64,000 bases of DNA, taken from positions 7,519,433 to 7,583,432 of the forward strand of contig NC_052676.1 in the NCBI RefSeq assembly GCF_016802725.1. Reading direction: 5' to 3'. A program made the translations under genes and the position numbers. The notes under the pieces are model-generated. The model saw only the letters and a program-made list of their open reading frames with translations, ran no database searches and was not told the DNA's origin. This document shows positions 13,444 to 25,359 of the stretch, piece by piece. Every line of letters starts with the position of its first letter. Within the stretch, counting starts at the first letter, position 1. Source of the DNA: Solenopsis invicta. Its lineage: Eukaryota; Arthropoda; Insecta; Hymenoptera; Formicidae.

Positions 13444-13747
13444 AACTAAAAATATCTAAAATAATGTACATTCGTTTTTCTGTAAGAATATTTTGCTATT
13501 ACAAAGTAAAATAACGCACTCTTTAGCCAAGAAATGCGTATGTACAATAATTTTTATTTCTGTTACGCCTTCATTAATTTAATATATGGAGTTTGAACAA
13601 CTTACACAAATTATCCCACTATTGATTACAGCTGGCTACAATATGTGTTCCTATTTCACTGATTACAAAGAAACTATTCTTTCACTAGTGTTGTACTTAT
13701 GTCAGATAACTTAAATGATAAATGGTAAATATTTGCAAATATCAATC

Positions 13748-14306
13748 CCTTTAAAAGTCAATGAACTTGACATACATTACCAAGGTCATGACTCTGAGTG
13801 ACCTTTAAAAGGTTTTAGCCGTCCTTCGTTATTAGTTACAAAGTTATTGACAAATGAAGTTGACGATATAAATGCAATATTTCTCAGCAAGAAGTAAGGT
13901 TCATCTGGAGGATCTCCGCCTTCCCTACAGGAGGGTGAAACACGAAAGATGTAACCTAATCCAACCCGAATTTCTATCACGATTGATTGTATTGATATTG
14001 GCTACATTTCTAGTCCTAAATAGCAATTTGGTCAATTGCGGAAATTTGGTCAATCGCGAAAAAAGTTCAGGTTGGATTAGGTTATAACTTTCGGGTTTCG
14101 GCCTCCCTACGAAAGAGCGGAGACCCTTCTGAACCTGAAGGGTTCTTCGCCCTTCCGTACTCAATGACTAATGTAAGAAATACACATTTATTGTAACTTT
14201 ATTAATAATTTTTTAACGCGTGGTGATTGAAACTTCTTGAAAGTCTTGTAGGGGATCGTAACCTTGATAACATATGTCAAGGTCATTGAAGGGGTTGACC
14301 TTTTGT
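13748..14306. repeat. Foldback element with CAAGGTCA-type ends
   Basis: The left arm begins CCTTTAAAAGTCAATGAA and continues with CTTGACATACATTACCAAGG. The right arm, inverted, begins AAAAGGTCAACCCCTTCAAT and continues with CTTGACATATGTTATCAAGG. The arms remain alignable inward to GTAACCTAATCCAACC (left, about 13950) and its inverted partner GGTTGGATTAGGTTA (about 14070). The unit is about 560 bp, with arms over 200 bp separated by a short spacer. Open frames inside it are by-products of the palindrome. Superfamily unknown. Confidence 0.75.
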
Positions 14307-15565
14307 AAATTTTTAAAATTATTTAGATAAAACGTAAAATAATATATTATTGTTTTACTTAACTAACTTTAATATTATATCGTTGCTGAACGAAACAATT
14401 TAGGATATAAAGACAACATGATCATATTTTTATTGATAAATATGTATTTTTTAAAAATAATTGTTCTTTAAATAATTAAAGCTGATAAAGTGTTCCTTTT
14501 TGACTGTGATCAACAGATACAAATCAAACAATAAAAATCAAAATTAAAAAAAAATATAACTCACGTTATGATATAACTAAAGAAAAAGTTTATTGTAAAA
14601 GTTTTTGTATCACTTATAATTTTTCGCAATGTTTACAATAATTTATAATAAATTATTAAATAAAATGTCTTTAGTTAAGAATTGTGGGAAAAAAGGCTCA
14701 AATGTGATTAAAATGGGGTGGAAAAAAAAGAGCGAACCGCATGATAAGTTATCCATTTATAATAATTATTATAATAGAAAAAAAAACGCTGTCCGTTTCT
14801 AACAGTTTATAATAGCTGCAAGGGCTGGGACAGAATGCGTACGTGAGAAAGAAAGAAAAACGCAATGGGCGGTGGTGGACAGCAGACCATGGACTCTGAA
14901 ATGCGTTGCATTGTATGTCCCTTTCCGCCCCAAACAATGTCACGACCCTCGACACCCTCCTCCCCCTCTCGTCCTCTTTTTTCTAACTGTTTATAGTTTT
15001 GTAGCAACTTTTGCTTTGTTGCATTACTGTTTCCAAATTTGTTAAAATCCATTTTATCACTTCAAAAAGTTCTTTTAGTATAAATAATAAGATAGAGCCG
15101 TTTCTTTATCTAGATAGTTATTTAAATAATTTTATACGAATAACGCCAAACACTACGTTTCAGAGAAGATTTAAAAGAAAGTAAAACTAAAAATACTTTG
15201 ATGTATTTAATCTTATTGAAACCTTGCGCAGTATGAACGTAAAGTAGTATTAAAAGGTGAGATCAATGATTTCTGTTTCGCGTTCTCTTCCGTTGAATTA
15301 AATAAGCTTGACTTATTGCCTTGAAATAGGAATAACACATATAAATTTCAGCTTATATATTCTCTTATCTAGAAATGGTTGTGCGATGTTATATCGTACA
15401 ATGATTAATCGCTACGCAGTTCGGGACACCATCGATGAGAACCGTGCGGAAAATGTTCTTTTATAAGAAAAAATTGACGCAATGCATTATAATTAACGCA
15501 TTCATGAAAAATCCAGTAGCCTTTGCTCACATATAAAGCGAGTTATAGGTTTTTACGCTACTTAC
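14307..15565. other. Non-coding stretch with C-rich and poly-A segments
   Basis: No exon recognised. Near 14770-15010 a TTTCTAACAGTTTATA segment and a TTTCTAACTGTTTATA segment form a direct repeat around a stretch containing CACCCTCCTCCCCCTCTCG. I could not define an element. Confidence 0.4.
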
Positions 15566-15656
15566 CCATGAGCGACTCGCTCGAGGATATCAAAGATATC
15601 TCATACTGTGCTACAATATGAGATATCTTTAATATCCTTGAACGAGTCGCTCATGT
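15566..15656. repeat. Compact hairpin MITE
   Basis: About 90 bp that is almost entirely two inverted arms: CATGAGCGACTCGCTCGAGG plus ATATCAAAGATATCTCATA on the left, and the reverse complement on the right with few mismatches. The loop is only about 10 bases around CTGTGCTACA. The high arm identity suggests relatively recent insertion. No coding capacity. Confidence 0.75.
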
Positions 15657-18600
15657 GTCTTCGTGGATATTTTATTGGAGAAAAATTATTTTCAAATTTT
15701 CTTCAGACCTACTGTCAGTTTATTGTTAAATCAAAAACTTCAAATTTTCACAAATTTCAAATGCCAAAATCTGTTTGGGAAAGCTAATAGGGCAGCACCA
15801 AGATTATTTTATGCCCAATTAAAAATTTCTTTCTTACTTAATAATAAAATATTCTTCTCTCGACAATAATTACGAGAGATTGTCCTATATCAATCTTATT
15901 TTATGATATCTAGAGAAGTAATAGTGTTGGCTACAAAAATCCTTTCTGCCGCATCAGGATCGTGCCCGGCATGAAAATGTACAGAGAGGTTCTCTTTATC
16001 ATTTCAGTACAGTTTAAGGTTGGTTAATCATAATTAGTTATCTAAAACGTTGAACGCCGAATTTGTGCCAACAATTCCGCAATCTCCCCTATCGCGCAGA
16101 AGAAATATAACGGAAACCGATAAGCGATGAGACGGGGCGATGTGACGTTCAGCGAAATTTATGGTTAACGATAAGCGAGAGACTACGATTGATTTGAAGG
16201 GCAACAATTAGATCAATCATCTTAAGCGCAACGGAAATAACGAATCACGCTCTAAATCGCTCGCAATTCGATGAAACTGAAATAACCTTTTACTCGCTGT
16301 AAAAGTGGAGTAGCATGATTTATGGTACGTCGGACTACTAAAACGGACAAATGCAGCAGGATAGGTACATTTCCCAGAGGCAGCACGCGAATACAATCGG
16401 GATAGCGGAATGACATTATTAGGCAAGTGAACAATATTCGCACGAAGTCCCCTTCCCTATATTCCCTTACTCCGGTTTCAAATGTTACCAATGCATGTCT
16501 CTTTTTGTTTAGATTTTACGTCTTCACTTTCCACCTTTTAAATTTTTAAGTATTAAGTTTTAATAGCTTTCGATAAAATATGTGAAGCGTCTCAGATTTC
16601 GGAACTTGAACTTTGCTCTTCTCTTGTTTGTAAAATATATGAACACCGTTAAAGCTTTAATTTTAATTTAATTATCTTGCAAGTTTTTATAATTACACAC
16701 AAGTGTACGTATAAATTAATGTTACGTACAAAAAATGTACAAAAAAAGAAAAGAAATAAAGAATTTGAATGATAGATTTGTCCTTATTCGTCAACTCAAT
16801 CTTCTTTCATTTTACAGCATAGATAATAAAAATAAAATAAAATAATAAAATAAATTTACAATTAGTCTTTCTCGAGCCAAAATATTTTTAAGTTCCCTGC
16901 AAGATGCGTTTTGCTATGTAGGTCAAAAGAGTTAATGCAATGTACCCGCTTAAAACGCGCGGGAGGATCATATTAAATCCGTATTAAATAGCGAGCTCAT
17001 TGAAGATCTCTTAATAATTGTCAAATACTATTTTAAAACGTAACATGTAAAAAAATTGTACTTTACATGGCCCACCTAAGCTTCTTGCAATTTTTGTCTA
17101 ATTTTTTGCCGAGTCCAAAAAAAAACTAATGACCAGATTTGAAGTAGGAAATATTTTTAAACATTAATTTAAAATATGGGAACATTTTAAATATTTATGT
17201 GAATGCGCAGCAAAGATGTTTAGAAAAAAAAAGTCATTTGGGTTATATTTACAGTACATACACATATACTCAATGGTTTAATAATGTTTTCCTCTTTTTC
17301 ACAGTGTTTATAAAAAAATGAATAGTAAAATGGTCCAATGTAATTCAAAATATTTACGTTTATATATTTATAAATTTATTTAACATATTGACATGTTCAC
17401 TTTCATCAAGAATCTATAAGTAATGTTTGATTTGTATAACTTTTCCCTCTTCTACCTTATAAAGAGTTTCCTTTTTGTTTTTATTATAAGCAGGATGTTA
17501 TGACAAAAATATAAATTAAATACAGAATTATAAAATATATAGAACTACAATAATATAAACTGCAAAAATTAATAACCATCGTCACTTGATAGTTATAGAA
17601 ATTAGAAAATAATAGTTTTTAACAAAATATTATATTACAAAAAATATAATTTAAAAAATCTACTTCTGACTTCGCTGTCAACAACAAAATATACAAACTG
17701 AATAGTCAACTATTGACAAGTCACGTTAACATCCTGTACGACATATTAGCGTTAGTTGTTCATTATGTAATTAGAAACAACAATTAAATCATATATTGAG
17801 TATTAGATCATATAGTGTACGATTATCTTTCCGTGATTTTTTTTAATAAAAAATAATAAATTATAAGAATAATTTTAAATTGAGTTATTCAAAGTACATA
17901 TATTTAATATATGTTGTAAAAAAATCGTAAAATAATATTCGTGCTTTCAACGCGTGATGAAGTGTACTGTAAGAAAGTTATAGTCACGGACACTTGTGTT
18001 GCGTTGCAATGGTATCTCTAAAATCAAAACTTTTCGTGTCACTTTTTAATCTGAGTATAGTTTTAGTTAAGCACAAAGATTTCTTGAACCAGTAATTTTT
18101 AATCAAATGTCACGGTTAAAAAATAAAAAAATGTATATAATAAAAACAAGAACACTTTTTTAATTGTTTTTCAAAAACTAATTATCCAATTGAAGATTCC
18201 TATACTTAACCGAAGACAATTTTGTTACAAATATTCTGTTAAAAATTTAAATTGTTTGGATAAAAATTGATCAAGATACACGAACGCCCAGCCACGAAAA
18301 TGTAGTTTCGAGGAAAACGTGTTTAAAGTTTGACAACTTATTAGTTTATGTAGAATTTCATAACTAACCAAAGTGTGGCCAATCCGTGTGTGCAATAGAA
18401 TGCCTTCTAATTCATCAGCAGTTTTTTTATTCAGCTACGTTTCTCATTAGTTTAATCATTAATGAAGCCTCACGCACGCTGCCTGCACTCGCAACTCAGC
18501 AGCGAAGATTCCGCACTCATTCTCGCGGTGACGCGATGAGGATACTATCCTGCTGTCGGTTCAACTTTAACTCCCCGTAACTCCATTATTTTTAATACAT

Positions 18601-20892
18601 CAGTGTAGTCTTCATTGAATATGCAAATGGCTAAGTATGGCGGTTTCGGAGCAATTTTCGGAGCGAATTTGCAAAGCTCGTCATTAGATAAAACTATCCA
18701 AGCAATCTTCAAGTAGCCTTTTGTCAGATAAATCTTTATAAATTGGGGTGACCTCGTAGATGCTGTCTGGGAGCGGTGCCTGGGTGCATATAAATGCTCA
18801 ATGATCTTGCAACTTTTACCTGCTTCCAAATGCATTAAAACTCTGATCCCTCCGGGCAGTAATCATATTTCAGAGTTTTGTCACTTGAACTCTTACGGTG
18901 GAGAGTGGTCTAATTTGAGTGATATATTTTACCCACAAAATTCTGACGTCTGCGGCCGACCAGCAGTCACATTCGTAATATATATTCGGTGAGTGTATAT
19001 AATAACTGCAAAAAGGACACGGCTGTGCCGCAAAGGGCTCTGCACAACGTACGTGCAGGCAGTGTCTAGTCTTGTTAGGACGTAATAATAATAAAAACAG
19101 TGGTCCCGTCAAGCAGACAGACTGGAGTGCCGAGTATTTCTAGATGACATGCATTATAGCCAACGACGCACCATTCCGTCACAATGACTATAACTCCGAT
19201 GCGAATTTCACCATAACATTTTAGAAACATATTTCTAAGACCCCAGGCATCACAAAAATGCAAAAAAAAAAAATAATTAAAACTTTGAATCCGTTATATT
19301 CTGGTAACCCTCTTTTTTCCCTTGACACAGACTAATATAGATTACAGCGGAGCCGAGCTTAAACTGTAAATACTTCCATCCCTCTCGCTGTGGCATTAAT
19401 CCCATTGTGATAAATTGACGAATCGATAAATATGCCGCAGGAGATAATGGTAAACATTATCGAAACAACTTGCGATTTCGTGCGTGTAAATTCGTCAGCT
19501 TTTCGACCGGCGCACTGGAGCTACGATATAAATTTCCGGTTATTTATGCGGTCATTTCCCCGAGCGTTTATCTCGAGTAGCTCGATATCCAACAGAAATA
19601 CCGTGCCGGAGATGCTTCGTTTTTCTAACTGAATTTTCCTTTCAGCGGCGAGTACTTCTTCAAGCAAAACTTACAGATCGTTCGAACAGATCCAATCCGC
19701 AGTGGCGCCACGCCCGCGAATATGCAGGTCGAGATGCTTGTCCAAATAATTTTTTCGGTTTACGTACGAAAAATAAATTTGACAACGAAGACGACAACGA
19801 GAATGCTTTCATCAGGACGCTTCGTACGTGCGCCGCTTTAATAACACCGATACGGCAGGCAGACGCTACAGGTGTGGATGCTGTTCGGGTCTTGCTGCCG
19901 CCTCGTCTAACTGGCTCTACGTGTGACGATGCGAAGGACGTAAATGGAACGCTCGAATATTACCTCAAGAATTTGATAAGCCCTGCGGCTGGAGAATCTA
20001 GAGTCTGATTATCAGAAGTTTACGGTCTGGGCAGTTGGAAACTTACTCGAATTTAGATTTGGCAGTTTAAGTTCAGAATTGGAAATGTCGTGTTTGCATA
20101 ATTTATGCAACGTGTCGCGACACCTTTTTTTTAATTACAGGTCAAACGGATGCTAATTTTACTTGTCTTAACGTCGAAATATCAACGACGTAGAAATTTA
20201 TTTACTATTAAAAATTAAACGACTGGCAACAATTTTTTTCAAATAATTTTAATTCTGGGAACTTTATACTTATTTTTTTTTTAACAGAAATAAATGTATT
20301 ATTATTATTATTAAATTTATTTTTCAAATTGTTTATCCTTAAGAAGGAAGCCCTTGTAAAATTTTGAGAAAACGCATTTTTTATTGCAAAATCTTAAAAT
20401 ATAAAATATTAAAAGTGTGTTCTTAAAGCGATTTGATGAAATTCGTCGTATCGGAGATACAGGCAATTTTACAATTTGTATTCTCACAGCGAGGCAACTA
20501 GCAGGACGAGAACCGATCCGTGCAGCTGTTACCTTTTACCTTTACCCGCGGTCCTATTGTGATATTCATCCATATACAAAAGAAAAAAAAAAAGAATCAA
20601 TACACTCTATCTATACATATGGTTTTTCTTTTATCTCTATATGTATTTGGGGCTAACTTCGGAGTGGAGCTGTGACATTCATTTGACATTTCTATCGCAC
20701 GTTTGAGACCGCTAGTATCGCTCCAAAACTTGTTCCAAACGAAATTAACTAAAGATGAGTCTTATGCAGTCATAGGGAGATCTTCGATACTGCTTGTGTG
20801 ACTTTATATACATTTTCAAGTTTATCAAGTCGCACGTAGAATAAATTTTCGGTCTTAAATCAGTTGAACAAGAATAGTAACATCACCAAAGT
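15657..20892. other. Long non-coding stretch, GC-richer at 18470-20030
   Basis: AT-rich apart from a GC-richer zone at about 18470-20030. That zone contains a 96-codon ATG frame on the minus strand (18545-18835) and other short frames; none has a recognisable domain. The segment around 18300-18340 (TAGTTTCGAGGAAAACGTGT) resembles one at 36215-36235, pointing to an old interspersed repeat. No RNA gene seen. Confidence 0.4.
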
Positions 20893-21425
20893 TGGATAGT
20901 AACTAATTAAAAGGTTAAAAGTTTGATAAAGACAAAAAGTTAGTAATTTTTAAGTTAACTTTGTTAATTTCAAATGATTTAATTTTAAACTTTAACTATA
21001 GTTACTTTCAAAATACATAAACTTCAATTTCTTAACATATTGTCGTGAGATAAAAATTTTTCTATGTAAAACAAAAAAATTATAAGAGAAAAAATCCATT
21101 CCCACATAAAAATAATATCCCTTTATTATTGATATAAATTTATGTCATATAAATTTATTTCACAAGTAAAATATTAAATTTGTATTATGATCTATATTAT
21201 TATTGTTTTGAGTAACTTATCTTCAAAGACTTACGAATTTCTAATTTAGTATAAATAACATTTTTTAAAATTAACTTAATTTGACTTAAGTTAATTTATT
21301 TTTAACATAATGTAACTCTCAACTAGTTAGTTTTTGGTTCATGTAACTTTTAAAGCAATTAATTTTATAAGTCGTTAACTTTAACATAATTTAGTTTAAA
21401 AATATATTAACTTATCAAATCCCAA
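20893..21425. repeat. Probable AT-rich foldback element
   Basis: The left part contains AGTAACTAATTAAAAGGTTA and further GTTAACTTTGTTAATTT segments. The right part is rich in the inverted pattern (TTAACTTAATTTGACTTAAG, GTCGTTAACTTTAACATA), ending near AACTTATCAAATCCCAAAT, which inverted resembles the left-end GTTGGATAGTAACT. Because the sequence is of low complexity, the borders and the call are uncertain. Confidence 0.35.
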
Positions 21426-21504
21426 ATATCACGATATTAAATCGGTAATCAATTTAATAATAATGATTAGCAAGCATCTACTTTGTACAAGTATCTAATT
21501 CACT

Positions 21505-21587
21505 ATGACACTCGTATCCCGGAAAATCGGAAGATCTAGATTTAATCTCTCGCTGAGTTGTTACTTTTTGCAAAAAATTTTTTTCGA
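21505..21587 (+). repeat. Fragment of the tRNA-derived SINE
   Basis: AGATCTAGATTTAATCTCTC is the T-arm/B-box side of the SINE head, followed by CGCTGAGTTGTTACTTTTTG and CAAAAAATTTTTTTCG, the same tail as at 7308-7459. The 5' half of the head is degraded. A dead fragment. Confidence 0.55.
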
Positions 21588-21672
21588 TATTTAAGGAGAA
21601 GTTCTTATTGACGTCATTATCAAAATATGATAAATTCTTGTTAGTATTATTATTATTTAATTGATTAGCAAT

Positions 21673-21805
21673 TTAATATATTGTAATATTAATACTTTTG
21701 TTCAACTTAATATATTGTAATATTAATATATTGTAATATTAATACTTTTGTTCAACTTAATATATTGTAATATTAATATATTGTAATATTAATACTTGTT
21801 CAACT
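21673..21805. repeat. 50 bp minisatellite, ~2.6 units
   Basis: The 50 bp unit at 21701-21750 is repeated exactly at 21751-21800 except that the last unit has lost a few bases of the CTTTTG run. The unit itself contains two copies of TTAATATATTGTAATA. The near-identity of neighbouring units implies recent duplication. It directly abuts the transposon end at 21807. Confidence 0.9.
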
Positions 21806-21806
21806 G

Positions 21807-22140
21807 CACGCAGAGAAAGGATTAGCCAACAAAGCTACAGCCGTTACAACTTTGTTCTTAAATAAGGATAGTTATTGAAGATTTATTTATTAGTTATTAA
21901 AAAACAGCAAAACATATTCGCTGCTGTAATTAAATATACATGCCAGTGTCTCATAAACAAATGCTAATTGTATGCACGTTTGTGTAAAGAATAATGCTTT
22001 TAATCGCGTATGAGATATTGAAGAATAACAATCACTTTCTTAGCTTTGTGTTAAAGAACATTTTTAACTTTAGCTATCTTCAATAGCCAACTTTAAATAA
22101 TAACGAAAAAATTCGAACTAGCTATTGATACTCAGCTAAT
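21807..22140 (-). mobile_element. Family A DNA transposon, copy lacking the MITE
   Basis: It starts CACGCAGAGAAAGGATTAGC then CAACAAAGCTA, as in the inverted right end of 4456-4972, and stays alignable through TTTATTAGTTATTAAAA and ATTCGCTGCTG. The far end carries the equivalent of AGTAGCTAGTTCGATATTTT, but the terminal ~30 bp are degraded. The site corresponding to the MITE at 4641-4774 (inverted, CTTCAATATCTCATACGCG) is uninterrupted. No coding capacity. Confidence 0.72.
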
Positions 22141-22675
22141 AATTCTGAATTATTTCTTTTATATGTTCCAAGACAGAAAATTTATTCAGCACGCCGTTCG
22201 ATAAACTTGAAAATTTATATAAGATTACGAAAGAAGTATCAGCACAAAGATCCAACTATAAGCGAATAAAAATGATCATCTTTCCTTATTATATTTTTAC
22301 AGTTACCGATCAATATTATTCTATTATTATTCGTTCCGGGCAATTTTGAGAATCGTATATGCTATTATAGGAAGAAAAGCCCATTAAGAAGAATACCTTT
22401 ATCTTGGAAAAACTGAGAAAGCTATATCAGGGTAATCAGCACATAGCAGAGCAGAGCACGTCTTATAGGGACGTTTCCATCGCTTCTAAAAGTTAAAAAT
22501 AGCAAAAAACGATACTGAACACTTTACAGAGCGTTTTGACTACAGAACTATTAAAATTTATAATTTGTGTATACATATATTTTTATTTAAAGGAAAGTAT
22601 TCAGTGTTATGTCTGTAACTAATAAAATTATTATGGTAAAATTATTATAGCTAGGAATATCATTTTAATACTAAA

Positions 22676-22835
22676 AGAAGTTGTTAAATTAAAAATTTTC
22701 AATTTGATTACATTTCTTTAATTTAAGTATTTTATGTATTTGAGTTAAATACATAAATTTTAATGTAAGCATTTATATGTTTAACTTAAATACATAAATA
22801 CTTAAATTGAAGTAATTTATAAATTAATAATTTCT
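22676..22835. repeat. AT-rich inverted repeat
   Basis: TTTAATTTAAGTATTTTATG plus TATTTGAGTTAAA on the left is mirrored by AATACTTAAATTGAAG and TTTAACTTAAATACATAAA on the right. Arms are about 60 bp with a spacer of about 15 bp. It is likely a small foldback element; superfamily unknown. Confidence 0.55.
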
Positions 22836-25359
22836 TTTTTCAATGTACAGTTATTATTGCTATGATGTTAATAGTATCATAATTATATTTATAGTTATTA
22901 GATCATTTACGAAATAAGGTAGGACTTTTATTTTCAATATTTCTGATAACAAAAGATAATATCATTAGTTTGAAGTGTTATTCAGTAGTTTCCGTTACTA
23001 TCGATGACATAATCCAAGACTGTTAGCAGTTCACTAACACCATTAAAAGTTCCATTTTCATTTAAGGCTGTAAGATGTTTATACCATCTTATTTCATAAA
23101 TGACTAAATACATGTAGTTCTACCAATAATAAAAAAAATGTTATTGTAAATTACGATAATTTTAAATATTAAATATATATAGTCAGTCAAGTGAAGATAT
23201 CTCGATATTAAAAATAAAATAAACATTTGTTATTGTATTAAATGCAATCACAATTATAGTGGGTATAACTATTTTTTTAACATTCTTGCTATTTATGTAG
23301 TAATAGTGACAAATAGTTATAAACTACATAATTAAAACAACAATGTAGTTAACACCGATTATGAATTGTAGTAATCAAATTATGGCAGTTTCAACCATCT
23401 TTTTTTCTTAGCATGAAGACTTTAAAATTGCTGATTTGCTGGAGAGGTTAATATGGCTTCAGTCAAAATGCTAATGAATCGTTTAACATAACGAGGTAAG
23501 TAAATGGAGTATCCGATTTTAATTAACATTACTCCGATATAAATGTATATTAAAACTTCAAATTTATTCAGGATTTTTATGAATCATATAAACTATAATG
23601 TATAAAATTAATAAAAATTTTTGAAATTCAAATTCAACTTCTTAGTATTAACAGAAAAGTAAAAAATATAAAAATGAGAGTGTCTAAAAAAATGGAATAT
23701 AATATGGAATATAATACGAGTTAAATTTCAAGAACAGTAATAAATAATGTACTAAATAAACTACGAATTTATTATTTATTGATGTTAACTGCTCAAAGTG
23801 CAATTAAATATTATTCACATCTGTACAATATCTGTCCAATAAAAAATAAAATTACATTATTGCACATGAATAATAAGAAACAAAGTTAAATCCTAAATCA
23901 TTAAATTGTTATGTAAAATAAACATTATAATCTAAATTAAACGTTATTATTTGCAACAAAAACGAAAACATTTATATTTTTGTATTTAAACATTTTAAGA
24001 TAGTTTATATAAAATGAAGACCATATTTCACATAAGAAATTAATTTATAATATAGAAAGTTTGAGATATAAGATTTATATATACAATTATAACTTTTATA
24101 AAAAAAACCTAATATATAAACGTTACAATATGTTTTAAATTCTTTGCATTTGAAATATTTCATTTTACTTGTACATTTTGACATAACTAAGTTTGTGAGA
24201 ACAGATAATGCAGTGATATCCCCATGGAGAGCGATGAATTGATAAACATTTATTTTGACGGAAATTGCTGTTGCACAAGGTTCGCTGCTAATTACAGCAG
24301 GTTTTGTAACAATTTTCAGTGATTGCTTCCTGGAAGCAATTAAATCCCTATTCTATGTATTAATAGCCTATTCCATTACCTGCTTTTATCCTATCTGATG
24401 CTTCGCTTCAAAACTTCTTTATTGAAGTACTGTAACTGTTAAAATTGCATCTTATTTAGCAGCTGACATTTTCAACAGAGACTATCCTAAAAATTATGGA
24501 GACGACGAGAATAGTTATAAGATAAAACTTTATAAAGCTTGCTGACACGTGTGGCGACGAACAGCACTTGCAGCGGCCGGAGCGTGAGGTTAGCGATGCA
24601 GTCAAAGAGGTGAGCACGGTTCTTACAGAGAACTTAGATTGACTTAGATTGACGTCGCAAAACCTTTATCAGGAAGAGAAGGGTTTACTGCGTACTCCTA
24701 ACATAGCCAATTAAAGGAAAGCCGCTATACTTGAAAATTTTTTTTTTCAAAACAATATTTTTCAAGCTTGCGATGAAGATAATCCTTCGTCTGATCAATC
24801 GACTTCAGTTTTTGCACAGATCTTTAAAATAATTTTGTCTGCTACTGAATCTCCAAAAAAAAAACATTTTAGAACAATTTTTTTACGTACCCTAAGATAG
24901 TGTAAATTTTAAATAAAAATCGATTTTGTTATTCTGACAGACTACCATTTTGTTATTTTCGCATTTTGAACCGTTTCTCATTCAGCACCAAAAGCAAGGA
25001 TTAACGAGTAAAACGAGCTTCGGTTTGTGGCTGAATTGCTGCTCGTTACTTGTTAAATTATTATATCAAGTGAAGGACAAGTCCAGTATAAACAAAACAT
25101 TTCTGACATACTGACAAAACATACATACTTTTTATTTGCAAAATTTGTAAATAAATAAATAAACAGTTTTAAAATAATTCTTAAAAGCAGCTTATATTTT
25201 TCAGTTTCTCTAAACAAAAATCCCGTTTAATTGACAAAATATTAAAAAATCTAAACTTAAAAAGTTGCTAAATAAAAATGGACTTTAATTTGAATGATTC
25301 ATGTGTATACGCAAGATTTAGACGTCTGCATTTCTGCTTCAAAGAATCTCCTCCATTGT
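22836..25359. other. AT-rich stretch, no gene seen
   Basis: No exon, RNA gene or clear repeat. A short perfect palindrome ATTGCTTCCTGGAAGCAAT lies near 24323-24341. A small GC-richer segment with CGTGTGGCGACGAACAGCAC lies near 24546. Confidence 0.45.

Noticed and set aside
14770..15010. Direct repeat TTTCTAACNGTTTATA as possible LTRs or target duplication
   Set aside because: The repeats are short and imperfect, and the enclosed sequence has no element features.
18545..18835. 96-codon ATG frame on the minus strand
   Set aside because: No recognisable domain, no clear splice context and no repeat match; length alone is not sufficient.
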